DNA from: Deltaproteobacteria bacterium
GTDB taxonomy: Bacteria; Desulfobacterota; Desulfuromonadia; Desulfuromonadales; Geopsychrobacteraceae
Length of the DNA stretch: 36,564 bases
Direction: 5' to 3'
NCBI GenBank assembly: GCA_024276935.1
Contig: JAJRWH010000058.1
Span: forward strand, 1 to 36,564
A model generated the notes under the pieces. The model ran no database searches and was not told where the DNA came from. It worked only from the letters and a program-made list of their open reading frames with translations. Of this stretch, positions 26,093-34,817 are shown in pieces (position 1 is the first letter of the stretch; each line of letters begins with the position of its first letter). Both the position numbers and the translations under genes were made by a program.

Positions 26093-28006
26093 ATGAGCGG
26101 TTCATTTTTCTTTCGCCTGATCCTGACAGGATTGTCATTACTGCTGCTAGGCGCTTGCAGTGACAGCGGCTATTACCTTCAGGCCGTCAAAGGGCAGTAT
26201 CAGATTCTCAGCAAACGCCAACCCATCAGCGAACTGCTTGACGATCCGGCCCTCAGCCTGCAACAACGGCATAAACTGTCCCGCATTCTGCAAATTCGTA
26301 ATTTTGCCGTCACAGATCTCGCCTTACCCGAAAATGACAGCTATTGCAGTTATGTCGAACTGGACCAGCCCTACCCGGTCTGGAACCTGGTTGCAACCCC
26401 GGAATTTTCTCTCAAACCCAAGACCTGGTGCTTTCCTGTCGCCGGTTGTGTCAGTTATCGTGGTTACTTTTCTGAATCTGACGCCAGACAGCTGGCCCAG
26501 AAACTTCAGGCAGAAGGATATGACACCCTGGTCGCAGGTGTCGCCGCCTACTCAACCCTCAAATGGTTTGATGATCCTGTTCTCAGCAGCTTCAGCCGCT
26601 GGCCCACTCCGGCCATCGCCAGACTGATCTTTCACGAACTGGCCCATCAGCAGCTCTACCTGGCAGGAGACTCCGATTTCAACGAAGCCTTTGCCACCAG
26701 TGTTGCCCTGGCAGGAACCAGACGTTGGCTGAAGCAGCAAGGTTCAGATGACGAGCGCCGCCAGTTTCAACAACGGCTCAAACGCGAAGCAACATTTCTG
26801 ACCTGGGCCGAAAGGCTCCGCCAGAAACTTGAAGATCTGTACAACCTGAAAATTTCAAACGCTGAAAAACGTCGCCGCAAGGAACAGTTTTTCAAAACAA
26901 CTCAAGAGGAGTATCAAAAGATCAAAGCCAGCTGGAATGGCTACCGAGGCTACGACCAATGGGTCAAGACACTCAACAATGCCCGCCTGGCGTCACTGCA
27001 GACCTATCGTCGACTGGTCCCCGCATTCAATGCCCTGTTTCGTAAAAACCGGCAGGATTTTACGGCCTTCTACCAGGCCAGCAAGGCTCTTGCCGCCCAG
27101 CCTGCCGCCCAACGGCAACGACAATTACTCGCCCTGACACAACAACCTCACCTCGCCAACGGAGCCCCCCCCATGAGCATCACCCTGACCATCCTCTGCG
27201 ACAACAGCGTTGAGCCCCGTCCCGGCCTGATTGGTGAGCATGGCTTTGCCTGTCATATAGCCACCACTGAAAAGCAGTATCTTTTTGATACCGGCAGTGG
27301 TCTCGGGCTCTTGAGTAATGCCAAAGCTTGCGGGATTGACCTCAGGGAGATTGATGCCGTCCTGCTAAGTCACGGCCACTGGGACCATTGCGGCGGGCTG
27401 CTGCAACTATTAAAATTACGCGCCAATCAAGAGACCCATGTGTACACACATCCCGCAGCATTTGATCACAAGATCAGTTGTCGAGATGGAGAAGAGCGCG
27501 ACATTGGCGCAGGCTTCAGCCGTCAGGAAGCCGAAGAGGCTGGGGCCATCTTTCATCTCTCGTCCACTCCGGTCAAGCTGCCAGGAGGCCTGACTTTCTC
27601 GGGAGAAATCCCCCGCACATCCTGGCAGCAGACAGACCAGAGTCTTTACTGTCAGCACGAAGGCAAACTGATCCCCGATCCGCTGCTCGACGACCAAAGC
27701 CTCTACCTGGAAACCCGTGCAGGACTCAGCATCCTTTGTGGCTGTGCCCATGCCGGAATCCGGCAAATTATCACCCATGCTCTTCAGCTGAGCCACACCG
27801 AAAATCTTCATGCCCTGATCGGGGGACTTCATTTAATGTTCACCAATTCTGAACAGGAAAACCTTATAATAAAAGATCTACAACGACTCAACATCCAACT
27901 TCTGGCCGCATCCCACTGTACCGGGATCAAGGCCGTCAGCCAACTGATCAATAAATTCGGGGCCTGTGTCACCTATGCGGCAGCTGGCAGAAGTTTTCAA
28001 ATCTGA
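26093..28006 (+). CDS. Lipoprotein aminopeptidase (PF10023-like) read in frame into a metallo-beta-lactamase-fold hydrolase
   Basis: One open frame of 637 codons contains two proteins. Residues 1-360 look like the putative aminopeptidase family: a lipoprotein signal with lipobox LGAC (Cys22), a gluzincin-type HELAH motif (181-185) with downstream Glu198 in FNEAF, and a helical C-terminal part. Residues 361-637 start at an internal ATG (27173, MSITLTILCDNSVEP) and form a metallo-beta-lactamase-fold enzyme with SHGHWDHCGG (H427, H429, D431, H432), resembling the dihydropterin/RFA-P-synthase-like group. The ATG has its own GGAG eight bases upstream. A C8 run (27165-27172) sits at the junction; with seven C's the first gene would stop at ATGA overlapping that ATG. 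Two coupled genes joined by a one-base change is likelier than a true fusion. Confidence 0.85.
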   Translation: MSGSFFFRLILTGLSLLLLGACSDSGYYLQAVKGQYQILSKRQPISELLDDPALSLQQRHKLSRILQIRNFAVTDLALPENDSYCSYVELDQPYPVWNLVATPEFSLKPKTWCFPVAGCVSYRGYFSESDARQLAQKLQAEGYDTLVAGVAAYSTLKWFDDPVLSSFSRWPTPAIARLIFHELAHQQLYLAGDSDFNEAFATSVALAGTRRWLKQQGSDDERRQFQQRLKREATFLTWAERLRQKLEDLYNLKISNAEKRRRKEQFFKTTQEEYQKIKASWNGYRGYDQWVKTLNNARLASLQTYRRLVPAFNALFRKNRQDFTAFYQASKALAAQPAAQRQRQLLALTQQPHLANGAPPMSITLTILCDNSVEPRPGLIGEHGFACHIATTEKQYLFDTGSGLGLLSNAKACGIDLREIDAVLLSHGHWDHCGGLLQLLKLRANQETHVYTHPAAFDHKISCRDGEERDIGAGFSRQEAEEAGAIFHLSSTPVKLPGGLTFSGEIPRTSWQQTDQSLYCQHEGKLIPDPLLDDQSLYLETRAGLSILCGCAHAGIRQIITHALQLSHTENLHALIGGLHLMFTNSEQENLIIKDLQRLNIQLLAASHCTGIKAVSQLINKFGACVTYAAAGRSFQI

Positions 28007-28034
28007 ACGGCAGTGACCTCGGGAAGGCCTCAAC

Positions 28035-29066
28035 TTGAAAATTAATCGTCACGATCTCACCGTTGCCAGCGAACAGGACATCATCAGTCCCCAGCAGGCT
28101 GAAAATCTCTGGCGCTTTCTTCATCATGAACAGCGACATCGTCCCGGTTTCAATTTCATCCATATTCTCTACTATCTCGGAGGAATGATCGCCATCGGCG
28201 CCATGAGCCTCTTCATGACTCTGGGCTGGGAAACCTTTGGCGGCTGGGGGATTTTCTCCATCGCACTTTTCTATATGCTGCTCACCCTGGCCCTGACCGA
28301 AATTCTTAAACGGCGCGATTTACTGATACCCGCCGGAATCACGGCCAGCCTCACCATCGTATTGATCCCCCTGGCGATCTACGGATTACAGCAGGCATTG
28401 GGGTTTTGGGATGGTCGACACAGTTATCGCAACTTCCACATTTACATCGACTGGACCTGGCTGCTGATGGAACTGGGCACTCTGGCGGGGGCCGCCATCA
28501 TTTTCTTTCGTTATCGTCTGCCCTTCCTGTTGATGCCGGTTGCGGTGACGCTCTGGTATCTGAGCATGGACATCACCCCCTTTATTTTTCACGATCTGGA
28601 TCATAATTGGGAACTGCGCCGACTGGTTTCGCTCTTCTTCGGACTCGGCATGACCGGCTTCGCTTTCTGGATTGATCTACGCAGTCGCGGCCAGCAAGAC
28701 TACGCCTTCTGGATTTACCTGTTTGGCGTAGCCACCTTCTGGGGCGGGCTGTCGTTAATGCGATCCAACAGCGAACTGAACAAGCTGATCTATTGCGGTA
28801 TCAATCTGGCGATGATCGGTTGCGGCGCCATTCTTTCACGTCGGGTGTTTGCCGTTTTTGGCGGGATCGGTATCGCCGGGTACCTCGGGCACCTGGCCTA
28901 CAGCGTTTTCAGGAACAGCCTCTTCTTTCCTCTGGCCCTGTCAGGCATCGGTCTGGGGATTATCGCCCTGGGAATTCTCTGGCAAAAAAACGAAGAACAA
29001 ATTACAAGCAGCCTGCGCAGTCGCTTGCCAACCCCCCTGCAGAAAATGCTGGCAGAACGCAGGTGA
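28035..29066 (+). CDS. DUF2157-type polytopic membrane protein
   Basis: A 343-residue protein. A soluble N terminus (about 1-40, ISPQQAENLWRFLHHE) resembles the start of DUF2157 proteins, and it is followed by roughly ten hydrophobic helices (from HILYYLGGMIAIGAMSLFM near 45 to LSGIGLGIIALGILW near 310). The start is TTG 28035, with AAGG seven bases upstream; no closer ATG fits. Function of the family is unknown. It follows the aminopeptidase/metallo-beta-lactamase frame by 28 bases on the same strand and converges on the pyrophosphatase gene. Confidence 0.75.
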   Translation: MKINRHDLTVASEQDIISPQQAENLWRFLHHEQRHRPGFNFIHILYYLGGMIAIGAMSLFMTLGWETFGGWGIFSIALFYMLLTLALTEILKRRDLLIPAGITASLTIVLIPLAIYGLQQALGFWDGRHSYRNFHIYIDWTWLLMELGTLAGAAIIFFRYRLPFLLMPVAVTLWYLSMDITPFIFHDLDHNWELRRLVSLFFGLGMTGFAFWIDLRSRGQQDYAFWIYLFGVATFWGGLSLMRSNSELNKLIYCGINLAMIGCGAILSRRVFAVFGGIGIAGYLGHLAYSVFRNSLFFPLALSGIGLGIIALGILWQKNEEQITSSLRSRLPTPLQKMLAERR

Positions 29067-29078
29067 AAAAGCCGTGAA

Positions 29079-29116
29079 GCCGAATGATCCGCTACCTACC
29101 TATCGGACCGTTCGGC
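29079..29116. terminator. Imperfect inverted repeat in the convergent gap
   Basis: GCCGAA...TCCG and CGGA...TTCGGC (29079-29091 and 29104-29116) can form a long stem with one or two mismatches and a 12-base loop. It lies between the convergent DUF2157 and pyrophosphatase genes, so it could work as a terminator, but it lacks a T run. The rest of the 210-base gap shows nothing clear. Confidence 0.35.
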
Positions 29117-29276
29117 ATCAAAAATAGCGGGGTGGAATGCGTAAAAAAACTGTCAGCATTTCTAACTTCTAACCTGTTGATTTACAATGGTTAAATGTTT
29201 GCCAACGTAACAGTTGCTGAAGTTGCTCTATGCTGGCGTACTCAAGGTATCACTGCCAGCTGCAAACCCTCGAGCA

Positions 29277-30926
29277 TCAATCTTTGAATATTTTCAACAA
29301 ATGAGGAACCAGCTGCTTTTTTCGGGACAATACTCCTGCCGCCAAATACAGATTCGTCTCCTGAGCAGGATAACCGATCATAAACGGCAATTCCTTCGGA
29401 CCAGCAGTCAGCAAAAGACTCGTTCCCTGGACAATGTCCGTCACCAGCAAAGCCGCCAGAGTATATTTTTTCTCATCTCGGATCTTTTGCAGTTCTGCTT
29501 CAAGTTCGGCTTTTCTGTTCATAAAGGAATGAAAACTGACAACCTCGACCTGGCCCAGCCCAAGGGTTTTATCTTCGACAGTATACTCTTTAAAGTCGGT
29601 TGTGATTAGTCCTCGGGCTGAAAGGCCGGAAGCCATCGGACTCCCGGCTGAAAAGAGTCGATTGCCAAATTCCTGAAAATCGAGACCGGCCAGATCTGCA
29701 AGCCAGGAGCAGATTTCCCGGTCCACCTGCGTTGCCGTGGGGGATTTAAGGATCACGGTATCGGAAAGCAGCCCCGCCAGCAACAAACCGGCCACCCGGG
29801 CATCAGGGACAAGATCGGCCTGACGAAACAACCCCGCCACCAGGGTACAGGTACTACCGACAGGCTGATTGATAAAACGTATCGGCTTGTCCGTATGAAA
29901 ATTACCCAGACGATGGTGATCCAGCACCTCTTCAATTTCGACCTGATCCGCACCGGGGATGGCCTGACTCAATTCATTGTGATCAACCAGGATCAACTTT
30001 ACCGGTGAACTTTTCAGCAGGTGGCTCTTGGTGGCAATACCAGCCAGGCACCCCTCATCATCAACGACAACGGCACCTGCCGCGTCCTGATGCAGCAGCT
30101 TCAACCGCAGATCAGACAACAGTTCCTGCCGTCCGACCTGCAAAAAATTGCGCCCCGTCATTTCAGCCACCGGGGTCGCCAACCGGGTCCGCCAGCAACA
30201 GTTGGCCGTATCCAGCTCGCTTGTCAGCAGGCTGACCTTCTTTTCCTCAGCCAGGGTCACGAGAGATTTGTCCAGTATCGCGCCACCCGAAACAATCAGC
30301 ATCCGGATTCCTGCTGTCAGTGAAGCACGGATAATGTCCGGCCGCTGGCCGGTAATCAGAATACTTTTTCGCGGATCAATCGACTTGAGCCACTCGACAA
30401 AGGGTCCATCATCACGAGCGCCAACGTACAGGTCGAGATCCTCGAGCCGATCCGGCTGATACAATGTCTCAACACGCGCATGCAGACAGGAAACAACCGA
30501 GCTTGAACTGACCCGGACCCGCCGCATTTCTCCGGGATTTGTCGGCAGCAAAAAATGTTCGGTCAACTCCTTGAGCAACAGCAGCCCACAGGGAATCTGC
30601 TCACTATCCACCAGCGGCAGCATTCGAATATTGTGCCGATGATAAAGTTCAAGAGCCGAAGCAACCGGATCATCTGGCCTAAGCGTCACCGTTTCAGAGT
30701 TGATAACATCGCCCACCCGCGGGTAAACATCTGCCAACCTTTGGGGGGCAGTCATCCCCAGATGCTCAAGGACAAATTCGGTTTGCTGATTCAGATTGCC
30801 AGCCCGGGCAGCCTGAACATCTGTACGTCCCTGCTGGCGAAGAAATTCAGTGTAGGCCAGAGCACTGCAGATCGAATCGGTATCAGGATTCCGGTGACCA
30901 ATAATATAGGTTGTGCTTTTTGCCAT
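29277..30926 (-). CDS. ppaC: Mn-dependent inorganic pyrophosphatase with CBS-DRTGG insert (family II)
   Basis: Hydrolyses pyrophosphate to phosphate in the cytoplasm. The 549-residue protein has the DHH-type N terminus GHRNPDTDSI (9-18), then a regulatory insert of a CBS domain (about 68-125), a DRTGG-like domain (about 140-245) and a second CBS (about 248-305). The catalytic core then resumes with VDHNE, EEVLDHHRLGNF and LLAGLLSDT, and the C-terminal DHHA2 region has LITTDFKEY. The layout matches the nucleotide-regulated family II enzymes of Clostridia and Desulfuromonadales, where adenine nucleotides bound at CBS tune activity. All metal ligands appear intact. Convergent with the DUF2157 gene. 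Confidence 0.95.
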   Translation of the reverse strand: MAKSTTYIIGHRNPDTDSICSALAYTEFLRQQGRTDVQAARAGNLNQQTEFVLEHLGMTAPQRLADVYPRVGDVINSETVTLRPDDPVASALELYHRHNIRMLPLVDSEQIPCGLLLLKELTEHFLLPTNPGEMRRVRVSSSSVVSCLHARVETLYQPDRLEDLDLYVGARDDGPFVEWLKSIDPRKSILITGQRPDIIRASLTAGIRMLIVSGGAILDKSLVTLAEEKKVSLLTSELDTANCCWRTRLATPVAEMTGRNFLQVGRQELLSDLRLKLLHQDAAGAVVVDDEGCLAGIATKSHLLKSSPVKLILVDHNELSQAIPGADQVEIEEVLDHHRLGNFHTDKPIRFINQPVGSTCTLVAGLFRQADLVPDARVAGLLLAGLLSDTVILKSPTATQVDREICSWLADLAGLDFQEFGNRLFSAGSPMASGLSARGLITTDFKEYTVEDKTLGLGQVEVVSFHSFMNRKAELEAELQKIRDEKKYTLAALLVTDIVQGTSLLLTAGPKELPFMIGYPAQETNLYLAAGVLSRKKQLVPHLLKIFKD

Positions 30927-31049
30927 TTATTCACTCACGTTGTTTCCGGGCTTTTCAATCCAAACAAAACGAACGATTAACATCCCCCAGAGAATACGCA
31001 CAAAAGGTCAAATCTCAACAAGGTGTTACCCCAACCTGGCGAAGCCTAT

Positions 31050-32219
31050 TCACTTGATCCCTTGTCCCCTAATCCCGAATTTCACTTTTGGCAATGCCTT
31101 GCGCGGTGTAACGCCATTGAGAATGTTGGTCTGAGTGATTTCCAGAGGCATCTGGGCCCGATTTACATACGAGTTGTTGGTTCTCATATCCCTGACGAAA
31201 ATCTTGTATCGGCCAGACTGAAGATTGCGCGGGACCGTGGCATCAAGCGCCGTTTCGGCGACCCGTTTCAATGGCAGATCGATTCCGCGCCCTGATGAGG
31301 AAGGGACCAGCCACAACTGGAACCGATGGCTGCTGAAAGCTTTTGTGTTAAAATGCCCCACAATCCTGATTGTCTGTCCTGGAGCAACCCGCGCGGGGGT
31401 AACCCGAGTCATCTCAACCGTTCCCTGAGTGTAGCCGGCAGAAGCCTCGACACGATGGCTTCGGGTATCGACCCAGTCACGAACAAACACACGGATTCCA
31501 ACAGGTTGGTCATCATAGGCTCCGACAACAGGAATCCGAACCTGGAATTTCACGTTTCGCTTCAAACCCTGTCTGTATTGTTGAGACCCCAGAATGCGAT
31601 TCAGCCCGGCATCTTTCACAACAATATCCCGGATCCCCTGATCATCTCTTGCGTTGATTTCGAGCAAGACAGAGTTGCCATAAACCTGATTATGACCGAT
31701 CCCGCCCAGAACAGTACCATCCTTCCGCTTGAGCTGAATCTGCACTCGAGGAGGCTCACAATCCTTCCAGAATTTTAAGGCGTTGGAAGGCGATCCGACT
31801 CGGCCCATCCCTCCCTGCACCCAGGCACTCGCATAGAGCGTATTTTCGCCGCAGGCGGCTCGTGAAATGGGGAAATTAACGACCTTCCGCAAATTCTTCG
31901 CATCAGGAACATTAATTCTCTGGCCAACGCCATTCCTGTTCACATCAATGGTCAGGGCTGCATATACATTGGACTGCGATCCATTCCCCCGGCTTTGGAT
32001 AACAATATGACGAATTTCTTTACGTGGGGAGCTGATTTCCAATCGCAGAGGGATCACCCGTCCCCCATAGATTCTTGGTCCACTGAGGTTAAAAGAAATA
32101 CGATTTGAAGACAGAGTATAAGATGAATTTGCCAAGGTCTCCTTAACGTCAAAGGCTAAAGCACAAACAACAATCATCATCAGAGTCGGGACCAGCAGAT
32201 TCCAGCATATTTTTTTCAT
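31050..32219 (-). CDS. Secreted protein of unknown function with possible IPT/TIG-like C-terminal domain
   Basis: A 389-residue protein with an N-terminal signal segment (about 6-30, NLLVPTLMMIVVCALAFDV). The mature part is beta-rich. About 275-365 (VTPARVAPGQTIRIVGHFNT ... ATVPRNLQSGRYKIFVRD) reads like an IPT/TIG Ig-like fold. Cys residues are few (CGENTLY, FWKDCEPP), enough for one disulfide. GGAGG lies shortly before the ATG. I do not recognise a family. It is on the same strand as the MopE-like gene, about 285 bases downstream of it, and both are exported, but any link in function is inference. Confidence 0.7.
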   Translation of the reverse strand: MKKICWNLLVPTLMMIVVCALAFDVKETLANSSYTLSSNRISFNLSGPRIYGGRVIPLRLEISSPRKEIRHIVIQSRGNGSQSNVYAALTIDVNRNGVGQRINVPDAKNLRKVVNFPISRAACGENTLYASAWVQGGMGRVGSPSNALKFWKDCEPPRVQIQLKRKDGTVLGGIGHNQVYGNSVLLEINARDDQGIRDIVVKDAGLNRILGSQQYRQGLKRNVKFQVRIPVVGAYDDQPVGIRVFVRDWVDTRSHRVEASAGYTQGTVEMTRVTPARVAPGQTIRIVGHFNTKAFSSHRFQLWLVPSSSGRGIDLPLKRVAETALDATVPRNLQSGRYKIFVRDMRTNNSYVNRAQMPLEITQTNILNGVTPRKALPKVKFGIRGQGIK

Positions 32220-32359
32220 TGCTTCCTCCAGTTGTTATCATCACAGCATAGTATACCAATCCGCTTTCATGTAAGTCGCAAAGAACAACCCGAAGGTTCA
32301 AAAAAGATTTGACATGTTGCAGAAACTCCAGATTTTTAAAATCAGGCTACGGGCTATGA

Positions 32360-32473
32360 TCAGACATCTGCAATCAATGGTGCAATCAATGGAGCTTGCA
32401 AACTTGCAAACTTTGTCAGTTGCTCTTTCAGCTCATGCATATCGCCCTTGATCTGATCATCACTTTTCGCCCC
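32360..32473 (-). pseudogene. Gene-fragment repeat, copy 1 (coiled-coil protein C terminus)
   Basis: On the minus strand this reads AKSDDQIKGDMHELKEQL, TKFASLQ, APLIAPLIADV and a TGA stop (32360-32362): the C-terminal end of a coiled-coil protein without the rest of the gene. Bases 32397-32473 are almost identical to 34358-34434. It lies directly behind the MopE-like stop codon. It contains a short tandem GCAATCAATGG(T/A). I read it as a remnant of a multicopy or duplicated gene. Confidence 0.7.
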
Positions 32474-32504
32474 ACAAACTTCCGCATCAGAGATGCCAAC
32501 AGAG

Positions 32505-34034
32505 TCACTGTGCGGGTGTCCCGAACAGGACCTCGTACTCGGTTCCGCATTGTAAAAGGATGCATGTCGGATCTCCGCTCGAACAGGACGTATTCACGCA
32601 GGCAAAATAGCTTGCCAGTGCAGTGGAACAGGTCGGCGTTGCCTGATCTGAGCAAGACTGGAGACACGGCTGATCTCCGCTGACACATGAGGAGAAGCAG
32701 CTAAGTTCCTGATTGGTGCAAGCGGCAATCGCCGAACCAGTTCCACCGGTTCCACAACCTTCATCAATCTGACCGTCACAGTTGTCATCAATGCCATTAC
32801 AAATTTCAGTCGCCCCCGGATAAACAGCAGGATTATTGTCATCACAATCAAGCTCGGCGATATATCCGTCGCCATCAACGTCACAATTCAGAGGGTTGGT
32901 CGCACAGCTTGTTGCCGGAGCACACTCACCGGCATGGATAACCGCAGTGCAGGCCGCAGCCGCAAAACAACTGTTCCCATACGTCTGGCCATCATTCCCG
33001 CAAACAGGATCCCAGGTATTCGGGCAGGAAGCAGGACCATTACAGGTCTGATCGCAGACATCACCAATTCCATCACCATCACTATCTGCCTGATCGGAGT
33101 TCACGATCAGCGGGCAGTTGTCAATACTGTCGGGAACGCCATCGCCATCCTGATCCAGAATCTGTGCCTGACAATTATCATCGATCAAACCATTACAGTT
33201 ATTGTCCTTCCCGTTACATATTTCACTGACACCGGGATAAGTTGCGGAGTCCATATCGTCGCAATCTCCGGCTTGAGACACATAGCCAGTGGGCCCTTCG
33301 CATCTGTGAACAATCTGTGTGCTGTCGCCATAACCGTCGCCATCCTGGTCAAAATAAAAATCGGATTCCCCCAAAGCTCCGGGTTCATCTGTCCGGCCAT
33401 CGCAATTGTTGTCGATACCATCAAAACAGACCTCTTGTGCAGCAGGATTGATAACCGGGTCATTGTCATTGCAATCGACAAAACTGCCACAATAGGCCTG
33501 GGCAAAAAAACGATCGGCATCAGCATCAGAACAGGTCGGACAGCCCTCATCAACCTGGCCGTCACAATTGTCATCAATACCGTTACAACCCTCAGGAGCA
33601 CCTGGATAGACGCGCGCATTCAAATCATTGCAGTCTGTCGCAACATTGAAATTGTCTCCATCCTGATCAGGGCACAATGCCAGCGAGCCAAGGGATGTGA
33701 TCTGTTTTTTCCTGACCGAAATCCCATTGATGACCTTAAGAATATTGCCATCACGAGCAATCGCAATGTTGTACGTTCCAGGAACAACCTGGTGCATCAT
33801 AAATTTACCGTCGGCTGAAACAATCACCAGGTAGGACTGCCCCGGGATATAAACTTGCAATCCTGCAGCTTCACTACTTTTACAATAATCAACATGGCCT
33901 TGAATTTGACCAGCATCTTCCACCTCAAAGTCGTGAGACTTTCTTCTTTCATGTTTATCGGATGAGGCCATAACCACAGAGGAAGACACCAATACTGTGA
34001 CAACAATCACCAGCATTCTACTCAATCGCAACAT
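32505..34034 (-). CDS. Secreted MopE-like protein with metal-binding repeats, TSP3 repeats and a Kazal domain
   Basis: A 509-residue exported protein: signal peptide (about 1-24), a carboxypeptidase-regulatory-like beta domain (about 40-118), MopE-type repeats with ATDCNDLNARVYPGAPEGC and GIDDNCDGQVDEGC patterns (about 122-165, 168-217, 227-288 and 384-427), thrombospondin type-3 Ca-binding loops DQDGDGVPDSIDNC and DSDGDGIGDVCD (about 294-328), a Kazal-like domain with CPNTWDPVCGNDGQTYGNSC (about 331-371), and a Cys-rich C terminus. The ATG at 34034 is chosen because AAGGAG lies six bases upstream; the earlier ATG at 34052 precedes that site. MopE repeats are common in extracellular proteins of deltaproteobacteria, and the many Asp residues suggest calcium binding. 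Exact role unknown. Confidence 0.85.
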   Translation of the reverse strand: MLRLSRMLVIVVTVLVSSSVVMASSDKHERRKSHDFEVEDAGQIQGHVDYCKSSEAAGLQVYIPGQSYLVIVSADGKFMMHQVVPGTYNIAIARDGNILKVINGISVRKKQITSLGSLALCPDQDGDNFNVATDCNDLNARVYPGAPEGCNGIDDNCDGQVDEGCPTCSDADADRFFAQAYCGSFVDCNDNDPVINPAAQEVCFDGIDNNCDGRTDEPGALGESDFYFDQDGDGYGDSTQIVHRCEGPTGYVSQAGDCDDMDSATYPGVSEICNGKDNNCNGLIDDNCQAQILDQDGDGVPDSIDNCPLIVNSDQADSDGDGIGDVCDQTCNGPASCPNTWDPVCGNDGQTYGNSCFAAAACTAVIHAGECAPATSCATNPLNCDVDGDGYIAELDCDDNNPAVYPGATEICNGIDDNCDGQIDEGCGTGGTGSAIAACTNQELSCFSSCVSGDQPCLQSCSDQATPTCSTALASYFACVNTSCSSGDPTCILLQCGTEYEVLFGTPAQ

Positions 34035-34184
34035 ACACCACTCCTTTTGCATGAAGAGAAAATATATTTTGCCTGAGATATGGAGTACTGAGGTCTATTC
34101 GGGAGAATGAAGAAGACAGGAAGTGCCGGTGGAACGTTGCAGGAGCAGCCCCTCAGCATTAATAGGCTTTGATCGGGTTTAATT

Positions 34185-34251
34185 CCCCGCAGCTTGCTGC
34201 GTGACTTAGCAAAGGTTGCAGGCTGTTGATACCCCGTAGCTTGCTGCGGGG
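34185..34251. repeat. Two REP-like palindromes
   Basis: Two related hairpins, CCCCGCAG-CTTG-CTGCG (34185-34201) and CCCCGTAG-CTTG-CTGCGGGG (34232-34251), lie about 30 bases apart. Such CCCCGCAGCTTGCTGCGGGG units resemble REP elements mobilised by IS200-like RAYT transposases. No transposase is encoded in the window. They lie in the 498-base gap between the MopE-like gene and the antitoxin gene. Confidence 0.7.
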
Positions 34252-34438
34252 TGATTCATTATTCAAATAAAGGCCTGACAAGTTACGCCACCATATTAGC
34301 CTAAAACTTGCTATTGTCAACACGCCTGCAATCGCGAGAGGCCAGGGATATGGGGTCTGCAAACTTGCAAACTTTGTCAGTTGCTCTTTCAGCTCATACA
34401 TATCGCTCTTGATCTGATCATCACTTTTTGCCCTTTCT

Positions 34439-34473
34439 GTAAGTATCCCCCGGTAAAATCGGGGGATACTTAC
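34439..34473. repeat. 14-bp perfect inverted repeat
   Basis: GTAAGTATCCCCCG (34439-34452) and its exact complement (34460-34473) are separated by GTAAAAT. It starts five bases after repeat copy 2 and ends beside the toxin-antitoxin promoter. It could be a MITE or REP-type element or a terminator of an upstream transcript, though no T run follows. Confidence 0.7.
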
Positions 34474-34512
34474 TTGCCTTCCGCCGACACTGGTGCTAAC
34501 ATTTGTGAGCAC
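34474..34512 (+). promoter_or_regulatory. Candidate toxin-antitoxin promoter and operator
   Basis: TTGCCT (34474-34479), a 17-base spacer and TAACAT (34497-34502) form a plausible sigma70 promoter. An inverted repeat GTGCT/AGCAC (34493-34497 and 34508-34512) overlaps the -10. Antitoxins of this kind usually autorepress through such palindromes. Confidence 0.45.
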
Positions 34513-34532
34513 ACTAGACTCGGGAGCGACTC

Positions 34533-34817
34533 ATGGACACTAGAATTCAATTTCGTGTTGACGAAGAAACAAAACGCTTAGCCCAACAAATGACTGAAAG
34601 CCAAGGTCGTACTCTCAGCGACGCTTGCCGTGAACTAACTGAGCAGCTCGCCGAGCAACAGCGCAAGGCCTTATCTCATGATGCTTGGCTTACAGAACAA
34701 GTAAACCTTGCGTTCGACAAACTTGATTCCGGCAAAGCTGTGTTCGTCGATAATGACTCTGCAAAAACTCAAATGGCTCAACGTAAAGCCAAGGTTCGCA
34801 ATCGGGACCACCAATGA
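34533..34817 (+). CDS. RelB/DinJ-like antitoxin
   Basis: A 94-residue protein with an N-terminal ribbon-helix-helix-like part (MDTRIQFRVDEETKRLAQQM then SQGRTLSDACRELTEQL, about 1-40), and a charged C terminus that would wrap the toxin. GGAG lies six bases before the ATG. Its TGA overlaps the toxin ATG (ATGA, 34814-34817), the classical antitoxin-first arrangement. Family is assigned from size, fold pattern and partner; a ParD/CopG-like label is also possible. Confidence 0.85.
   Translation: MDTRIQFRVDEETKRLAQQMTESQGRTLSDACRELTEQLAEQQRKALSHDAWLTEQVNLAFDKLDSGKAVFVDNDSAKTQMAQRKAKVRNRDHQ

Larger units (their letters stand above)
34159..34512 (-). pseudogene. Gene-fragment repeat, copy 2, with scrambled flanks
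   Basis: A 117-codon minus-strand frame whose middle part (AKSDDQIKSDMYELKEQL then TKFASLQ) matches copies 1 and 3. The shared DNA is 34358-34434. After it comes a single hydrophobic helix (LAIAGVLTIASF), then sequence produced by translating REP-like palindromes (SPRSKLRGI). Before it comes the translated 34439-34473 inverted repeat. I read it as a gene remnant flanked by repeat DNA, not as an intact gene. Confidence 0.6.
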
